NCBI RefSeq assembly: GCF_000720425.1
Contig: NZ_JOAJ01000001.1
Coordinates: forward strand, 806,001 to 870,000
DNA from: Nocardia rhamnosiphila NBRC 108938
Lineage (GTDB): Bacteria > Actinomycetota > Actinomycetes > Mycobacteriales > Mycobacteriaceae
DNA length: 64,000 bases
Direction of reading: 5' to 3'
The notes under the pieces are model-generated. The model searched no databases and was not told where the DNA came from. It worked only from the letters and a program-made list of their open reading frames with translations. The position numbers were made by a program, and so were the translations under genes. How positions within the stretch are numbered: position 1 is the first letter of the stretch; every line of letters starts with the position of its first letter. Positions 59,711-64,000 of the stretch are shown here, piece after piece.

Positions 59711-60643
59711 TCAGACCGCGGCGGCGGTGGTGTCGAGGACCGAGGAGACGAAGCGTGCCGCCTCCCGGTAGGCGAGGCGTGATTCGGGGACGAGGGCGGG
59801 CAGCACCTGGAAGGCGTGCATCTGGTCGCGCCACACCCGCAGTTCGCAGCCGGCGCCGGCGCCGGTCCAGCGTTCGGCGAGGGTGACGCCGTCGCCGCCG
59901 AAGAATTCGGTATCGCTGGTGTGGATCAGGGCCGGGGGCAGCGGCATTCCGCGCCCGGGCCGCAGATCGTAGGGATCCGGGGTGAAATGCGCGACGGCAC
60001 GTCGCGACAGCCCCGGCGACAGCAGTCCTTCGGCCGCCGCCCCCGGGAACCCGGTGGCGAGCGCGAGACTCAGATCCGTCATCGGTGAGAAGAGGACCAG
60101 GCCCGCGGGCGGGGCGGACCCGTCGCGCGCGTGGGAGATGGCGAAATCGGCGGCGAGGAAGCCGCCCGCCGAATCGCCCGCGACCACGATCCGGCCGGGA
60201 CGGTGCCCTCGGGACAGCAGCCATCGGAAGGCGGCGGCGATATCCTCGGGCGCCGCCGGATACGGATGTTCGGGCGCGAGCCGGTAGTCGAGTGTGAACA
60301 CCGGCAACCGTGTCGCGGTGGACAGCCGGGCGGCCACCCCGCGGTACCCGGCGGCGGATCCGGCGACGAATCCGCCGCCGTGGAGGTAGAGGATCACGGC
60401 ATCGGTTCGGGTGGCGCGCGGGCCCCGGACCCATTCACCGGTGATCGTGCCGTGCCGCACCCGGTCGGCCGTGGTGCCGCGCAGCGGGGGCGCGGCCGCG
60501 CGCAGGGCCTGGTCGATCAGTGCCCGCGCGGCGGGCAGAGTGTAGGTGTTCACCGGCGTGAACTGCGCCAGACGGCGCGCGGTGAGCGCGGACAGTTGCC
60601 GGACGTACCGGGCCCGCAGCGATCCGCGCGCCGGTTCGCTCAT
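59711..60643 (-). CDS. Hormone-sensitive-lipase-type alpha/beta-hydrolase (LipR-like)
   Basis: 310 residues from the ATG at 60643 (overlaps SDR stop, ATGA). HGGGF oxyanion motif (LYLHGGGFVAGS), nucleophile in VAGDSAGGFLA, catalytic Asp in HTSDTEFF region and His in QMHAFQVL. HSL-family esterase. In mycobacterial mymA operon the counterpart is LipR. Cytosolic; no signal peptide. Confidence 0.9.
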   Translation of the reverse strand: MSEPARGSLRARYVRQLSALTARRLAQFTPVNTYTLPAARALIDQALRAAAPPLRGTTADRVRHGTITGEWVRGPRATRTDAVILYLHGGGFVAGSAAGYRGVAARLSTATRLPVFTLDYRLAPEHPYPAAPEDIAAAFRWLLSRGHRPGRIVVAGDSAGGFLAADFAISHARDGSAPPAGLVLFSPMTDLSLALATGFPGAAAEGLLSPGLSRRAVAHFTPDPYDLRPGRGMPLPPALIHTSDTEFFGGDGVTLAERWTGAGAGCELRVWRDQMHAFQVLPALVPESRLAYREAARFVSSVLDTTAAAV

Positions 60644-61518
60644 CGGCGCCGCTCGATCGCGCGGACCAGTTCGTGCACTGTCGAATCGGCGGCGAGCCGC
60701 CGGTCCAGCACGGTGTTGATCGCCCCGCGCAGCAGTGCGTAGGGCTGCCAGCCGCTGGGGGCGATGGTCCGCGCCGCGCGGCGCGCGATCCCGTCGGCGA
60801 TGGTCCGGGCGGCCTCTTCGGCGGTGATGCGCACGTTGAGCGGCCACGGCAGCAGATCGTTGATCCGGCGGCCCAGATCGTCGGCGTCGAGCAGGTCATG
60901 GGTCATCGCGGTCTCCACGACCCCGAAGTAGGCGATCCCGGCGGTGGCGCCGGAGGCGCCGAGCTCCACCCGCAGTGCCCGGCCCAGCTGCTCCACCGCG
61001 GCCTTGCTGACCATATAGGGCGAGCCGCCCATACCCGGTGCGAAAGCGGCGCAGGAGGAGACGACGACCACGTGACCCCGGGACCGCACGATATGGTCGA
61101 GCGCCGGATGCACGGTGTTGAACACCCCGGTGAGGTTGATACTCATGACCCGGTCGAAATCGGCCGGATCCATGCTCCGGATGGTCGCGGGCACCGGGGT
61201 GACCCCGGCATTGGCGACCACCACATCCAGCCCACCGAACTGCTCGGCGACCTCGGCGATCACCTCCTCCATCCGGCCGCGGTCGGCGACATCCCCCGCC
61301 AGACCGACGGCGCGCGAACCCAGGTCGCGCGCCGTGCGCCGGGCGGCCGCCTCGTCGATATCGACCACGATCACCACCGCGCCGCGCCGGTGCAGGAGGG
61401 TGACGAGTTCGAGTCCGATGCCCTGGCCCGCGCCGGTGACCAGTACCGTTTTGCCCTTCACGTCGAAGGTCGCGGACGGCGAGAGCCAGCCCAGCGGGTC
61501 GGGGAGCGTGGGTTTCAT
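60640..61518 (-). CDS. SDR-family oxidoreductase (SadH-like)
   Basis: 292 residues. TGAGQGIG cofactor motif, ANAGVTP, catalytic Ser in VVSSCAAF, Tyr and Lys in SPYMVSKAAVEQ. The C-terminal extension of about 60 residues after the catalytic core is usual in SadH-type enzymes of mymA-like operons. Overlaps upstream BVMO stop (ATGA). Confidence 0.9.
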   Translation of the reverse strand: MKPTLPDPLGWLSPSATFDVKGKTVLVTGAGQGIGLELVTLLHRRGAVVIVVDIDEAAARRTARDLGSRAVGLAGDVADRGRMEEVIAEVAEQFGGLDVVVANAGVTPVPATIRSMDPADFDRVMSINLTGVFNTVHPALDHIVRSRGHVVVVSSCAAFAPGMGGSPYMVSKAAVEQLGRALRVELGASGATAGIAYFGVVETAMTHDLLDADDLGRRINDLLPWPLNVRITAEEAARTIADGIARRAARTIAPSGWQPYALLRGAINTVLDRRLAADSTVHELVRAIERRR

Positions 61519-62981
61519 GCGGTCACCTCATAGGATTCGGCATCGAACTGCTTGGTGCGCCGTCGGTATTCGAAACTCCAGTTGGGGTAGAGACCGGCGT
61601 TGCCGCCGTCGGGGGTGGTGTAGTAGCTCTGGCAGCCGCCGGTCAGCCAGACCGTGTCCGCGCTGCGCCGGGCCATCTCCTCGACGAACGCGTCCTGGGT
61701 CTCCTGCCGCACCTCCACCCGGCGGGCGCCGCGGGCGCGCAGGGTCTGCAGCGCGTCGACGATGTAGGCGATCTGCGATTCGAGCATGAAGATGGCGGAT
61801 TGGTTGCCGGCGGCGCCGAAGGGACCGAGCGTGCAGAAGAAGTTCGGGAAACCGGCCATCGCCGCGCCCAGATATGTTTGTGGCCGTTTGTGGTACAGGT
61901 CGGCGATCGAGAGATCGTCGCGACCGATGATCTGCTCGAAGGCGGTGGGGATCGGAGTGAACCCGGTGCCGTAGATGATGGTGTCGACGGGGATCTCCAC
62001 ACCGGCGCGGGTCAGGATCGAGTGCGGGCGCACCTCGGCGATACCGTCGGTGACCACCTCGACGTTCTCCCGGTCCAGCGCCGGCAGGTAGGCATCGGAG
62101 AAGATCGCGCGTTTACAGCCGATGATGTAGTCGGGGGTTGCTTTGCGACGCAACTGGGGATCGCGGATCTGGCGCAGCAACTGGAGCCGGCCGAGCATCT
62201 CGTACGGATGACGGAAGCGATTGTCGACGAACCCGACCAGGCCGAATCCTTCGATCAGGGTGTACCAGGTACCGCGGATCGCCTTCTGCGCGAGCGGGAG
62301 ACGGCGCAGCAGGGTGCGCTCGACACCCAGTGTCGGGCGGTCCATCCGCGGCACGATCCAGGGCGCGGACCGCTGGAACACCGTCAGCGCGGCCACCTGT
62401 GGCGCGATCTCGGGCACGAACTGCACCGCGGAGGCGCCGGTGCCGATCACCGCCACCCGTTCACCGGTGAGGTCGTGCTCGTGGTCCCAGTGCAGCGAAT
62501 GGAACGTGGTGCCCTCGAAGGTGTCGATACCGGGGAGTTCGGGATATTTGGCCTCGGCGAAGACGCCGGCGGCCGAGATGAAGAAATCGGCCGTGAGCGA
62601 GCCGCGCGAGGTCTGGATCCGCCACAGGTGGGCCGCCTCGTCCCAGCGGGCCTCGGTCAGTTCGGTACCCAGCCGGATATGGCGGACCACATCGTGGTCG
62701 GTGGCGACCCGGCGCAGGTACTCCAGGATCTCGCGCTGTTTGCCGTAGGTGCGGGACCAATCCGGGTTGGGCGCGAACGAGTAGCTGTAGAGCTGGGACG
62801 GGACATCGCAGGCGCAGCCGGGATAGGTGTTGGCCTGCCAGGTGCCACCCAGATCGTCGGCGCGTTCGAGCAGTACCAGGTCGTCGAAACCGGCCTCGCG
62901 CAGTTTGATCGCCAATCCGATTCCGCCGAATCCGGCGCCGAGTACGACGATGCTGTGGTGTTCCGGTGTGCGGTCGTTCAT
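61515..62981 (-). CDS. Baeyer-Villiger-type flavin monooxygenase (MymA/EthA-like)
   Basis: 488 residues. FAD motif VLGAGFGGIGLA, BVMO-type fingerprint FEGTTFHSLHWDHEHD (F-x-G-x3-H-x3-W-D), NADPH motif VIGTGASAVQF and the ATG-like YGTGF near the C-terminal third. Oxidises ketones or aldehydes, or hydroxylates, with NADPH and oxygen. Matches MymA (Rv3083)-type enzymes in length and neighbours. Confidence 0.93.
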   Translation of the reverse strand: MNDRTPEHHSIVVLGAGFGGIGLAIKLREAGFDDLVLLERADDLGGTWQANTYPGCACDVPSQLYSYSFAPNPDWSRTYGKQREILEYLRRVATDHDVVRHIRLGTELTEARWDEAAHLWRIQTSRGSLTADFFISAAGVFAEAKYPELPGIDTFEGTTFHSLHWDHEHDLTGERVAVIGTGASAVQFVPEIAPQVAALTVFQRSAPWIVPRMDRPTLGVERTLLRRLPLAQKAIRGTWYTLIEGFGLVGFVDNRFRHPYEMLGRLQLLRQIRDPQLRRKATPDYIIGCKRAIFSDAYLPALDRENVEVVTDGIAEVRPHSILTRAGVEIPVDTIIYGTGFTPIPTAFEQIIGRDDLSIADLYHKRPQTYLGAAMAGFPNFFCTLGPFGAAGNQSAIFMLESQIAYIVDALQTLRARGARRVEVRQETQDAFVEEMARRSADTVWLTGGCQSYYTTPDGGNAGLYPNWSFEYRRRTKQFDAESYEVTA

Positions 62982-63484
62982 CGTGCCCCCACCGTCTCGG
63001 TGCGCACCCGGCGGCCGGTGCCGGCGGCGATGGTCTTGGTGACGAAACGGTTCACCGGGCTCGCCGCGGCCAGCAGTGGACGCAGTATCGCGCTGCCCTC
63101 GAGAGCGAAGGTCCAGATGATCCGCGTTCCCGTGGCCAACGGGAGCAGGGCGATGTCCTCGGCGAACCGGTTCAGCCCGGGCACCGAGGCGGCGTCCACG
63201 GTGAAGGTCATCCGGGAACCCTCGTCCCACCGGTAGAAACGTTCCTCCAGCCGGATCAGGCCACCGAGTGTGACATCCCGGGTGGTGCCGATACCGAAGG
63301 GTCGCGGTGAGGTCCACTTCGCCGACGTGACGACGGCCGACCACGACACCAGCGCGTCGTCGGCGATCAGCGTGTCCCACACCCGCGGCGGCGGTGCCGG
63401 GATATCGACGATATGGGTGTAGCGGTGGGCTGCGGTATCCAGGAAGGCGTCGTCGGAGGGGGACAGGGCGAATCGTGCGCTCAT
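62978..63484 (-). CDS. SRPBCC-fold (polyketide-cyclase-like) protein
   Basis: 168 residues. START-like fold: IVDIPAPPPRVWDTLIADDALVSW, RDVTLGGLIRLEERFYRWDEG, then RIIWTFALEG. Binds a hydrophobic ligand in a deep pocket. Overlaps BVMO gene by 4 bp, so it probably works with the monooxygenase, perhaps in ligand handling. Confidence 0.88.
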   Translation of the reverse strand: MSARFALSPSDDAFLDTAAHRYTHIVDIPAPPPRVWDTLIADDALVSWSAVVTSAKWTSPRPFGIGTTRDVTLGGLIRLEERFYRWDEGSRMTFTVDAASVPGLNRFAEDIALLPLATGTRIIWTFALEGSAILRPLLAAASPVNRFVTKTIAAGTGRRVRTETVGAR

Positions 63485-63505
63485 GGGGCTGAGGGCCTTT
63501 CGGGA

Positions 63506-64000
63506 TCAGAGATCGAGTACCAGCGGTCCGCCGGCCGACCGGGAGACACAGGTGAGCATGTGGCCGGCGCGTTCGCTGTCGCTCAGCAGACGGTCGCGGT
63601 GGTCGACCGGGCCGGCCGCGACGCCGATCTTGCAGGTGCCGCAGAAACCCTGGCGGCAGGAGTAGACGACATCGGGCCGGACCCGGCGGATGGCGTCGAG
63701 TGTCGTCTCGGTGGCGCCGACCCGGACCTGGCGCCCGGATCTGGCGAGGGTGACGTCGAATTCGTGGCCGTCGCGCACCGGTGGCGCCGAGAATCGCTCG
63801 GTATGCAACGATCCGGCCGGGTTCAGTGCGAAAAGGGAACGCTGGGCGGCCTCGAGGACCGGTGGTGGTCCGCAGACGTACACCGCGGCGCCGGGCCGGG
63901 CGGTCGCCAGGAGCGCCCGGATATCGGGTGCACCGGCCTCGTCGTCGGGCCGGATATCGCTGCCGGCCGGCAATTCGCCCAGGAAGGGCATGGTTTCCCG
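63506..64000 (-). CDS. Ferredoxin-type oxidoreductase (phthalate-dioxygenase-reductase-like), N-terminus outside window
   Basis: The last 165 residues are present; the gene continues beyond 64000. The NAD-binding end AVYVCGPPPVLEAAQRSL is followed by a plant-type [2Fe-2S] domain with CRQGFCGTC and the final MLTC cysteine. Class IA/VanB-like reductase that passes electrons to a partner oxygenase. First visible gene of the mymA-like operon; may serve a P450 or Rieske oxygenase. Confidence 0.88.
   Translation of the reverse strand, partial: RETMPFLGELPAGSDIRPDDEAGAPDIRALLATARPGAAVYVCGPPPVLEAAQRSLFALNPAGSLHTERFSAPPVRDGHEFDVTLARSGRQVRVGATETTLDAIRRVRPDVVYSCRQGFCGTCKIGVAAGPVDHRDRLLSDSERAGHMLTCVSRSAGGPLVLDL

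Noticed and set aside
57867..60434. An 855-residue version of the FadD protein
   Set aside because: The upstream extension is a shadow of the hydrolase gene; the GTG at 59693 has a ribosome site and gives normal length.

Overview
The window is high-GC actinobacterial DNA, most likely from Nocardia or a close relative such as Rhodococcus. The reasons are the GC-rich third positions throughout, many GTG starts, ATGA/GTGA stop-start overlaps, an LppU-type lipoprotein, an Eis-family acetyltransferase, a SAM-IV riboswitch of the mycobacterial type, and an operon that resembles the mycobacterial mymA locus. Nothing in the window fixes the species.

Layout. 0.1-4.4 kb: metal transport, with an MntH (Nramp) importer divergent from a SHOCT membrane protein and a P1B-5 ATPase that ends in a hemerythrin domain. 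4.9-9.2 kb: a secreted lipase, small membrane proteins, an MHYT protein, a small gene with a two-component-type promoter, and an NmrA-like reductase. 9.4-15.2 kb: two tandem dihydrodipicolinate-reductase-like genes, an enoyl-CoA hydratase, an SDR, a TetR regulator and an MpaB-like oxygenase. 15.3-24.2 kb: an ABC exporter operon with a small XRE regulator, a methyltransferase, a diiron MBL-fold protein, LppU, an SGNH hydrolase/MFS pair facing its TetR regulator, and a flavin monooxygenase. 24.3-27.0 kb: a sensor kinase with an acidic extracytoplasmic loop, its OmpR-type regulator and a divergent PepSY protein. 27.2-32.2 kb: a frameshifted dienelactone hydrolase, a 19-residue methionine-rich micropeptide, a 54-residue secreted peptide, and a MarR/MFS pair whose transporter carries three beta-sandwich repeats.

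32.4-48.0 kb looks like one catabolic region for an unknown substrate that is activated to a CoA ester. It holds nitroreductases, a cyclase-family hydrolase, an acyl-CoA ligase, an APH-fold protein, an acyl-CoA dehydrogenase, a SnoaL protein, an HMG-CoA-lyase-like enzyme, a CaiB CoA-transferase, VOC, CMD, SDR and AKR proteins. A TetR regulator sits inside it, and the same 19-bp palindrome lies upstream of both plus-strand operons. An IS605-type element (decayed tnpA, intact tnpB) sits between the CoA-transferase and the TetR gene.

48.0-55.5 kb: a sulfonate-monooxygenase-like LLM enzyme, a SAM-IV riboswitch with a class V aminotransferase, Eis, a MerR-linked deacetylase, a YdcF-like protein, a thiamine-binding-like protein and an EamA transporter. 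55.8-57.8 kb: an operon of three Roadblock/LC7 proteins and a DUF4388/DUF742-like protein with no GTPase or kinase beside it. 57.9-64.0 kb: a mymA-like operon on the minus strand (ferredoxin-reductase, SRPBCC, Baeyer-Villiger-type monooxygenase, SDR, HSL-type hydrolase, FadD), cut by the window end.

Two regulatory links come directly from the DNA. First, an identically spaced 60-bp promoter module (three CTTCAG boxes plus conserved ends) stands before both the PepSY gene and a small gene 18 kb away, which suggests a regulon of the local two-component system. Second, the shared TGAC/GTCA palindrome joins the two arms of the catabolic region.
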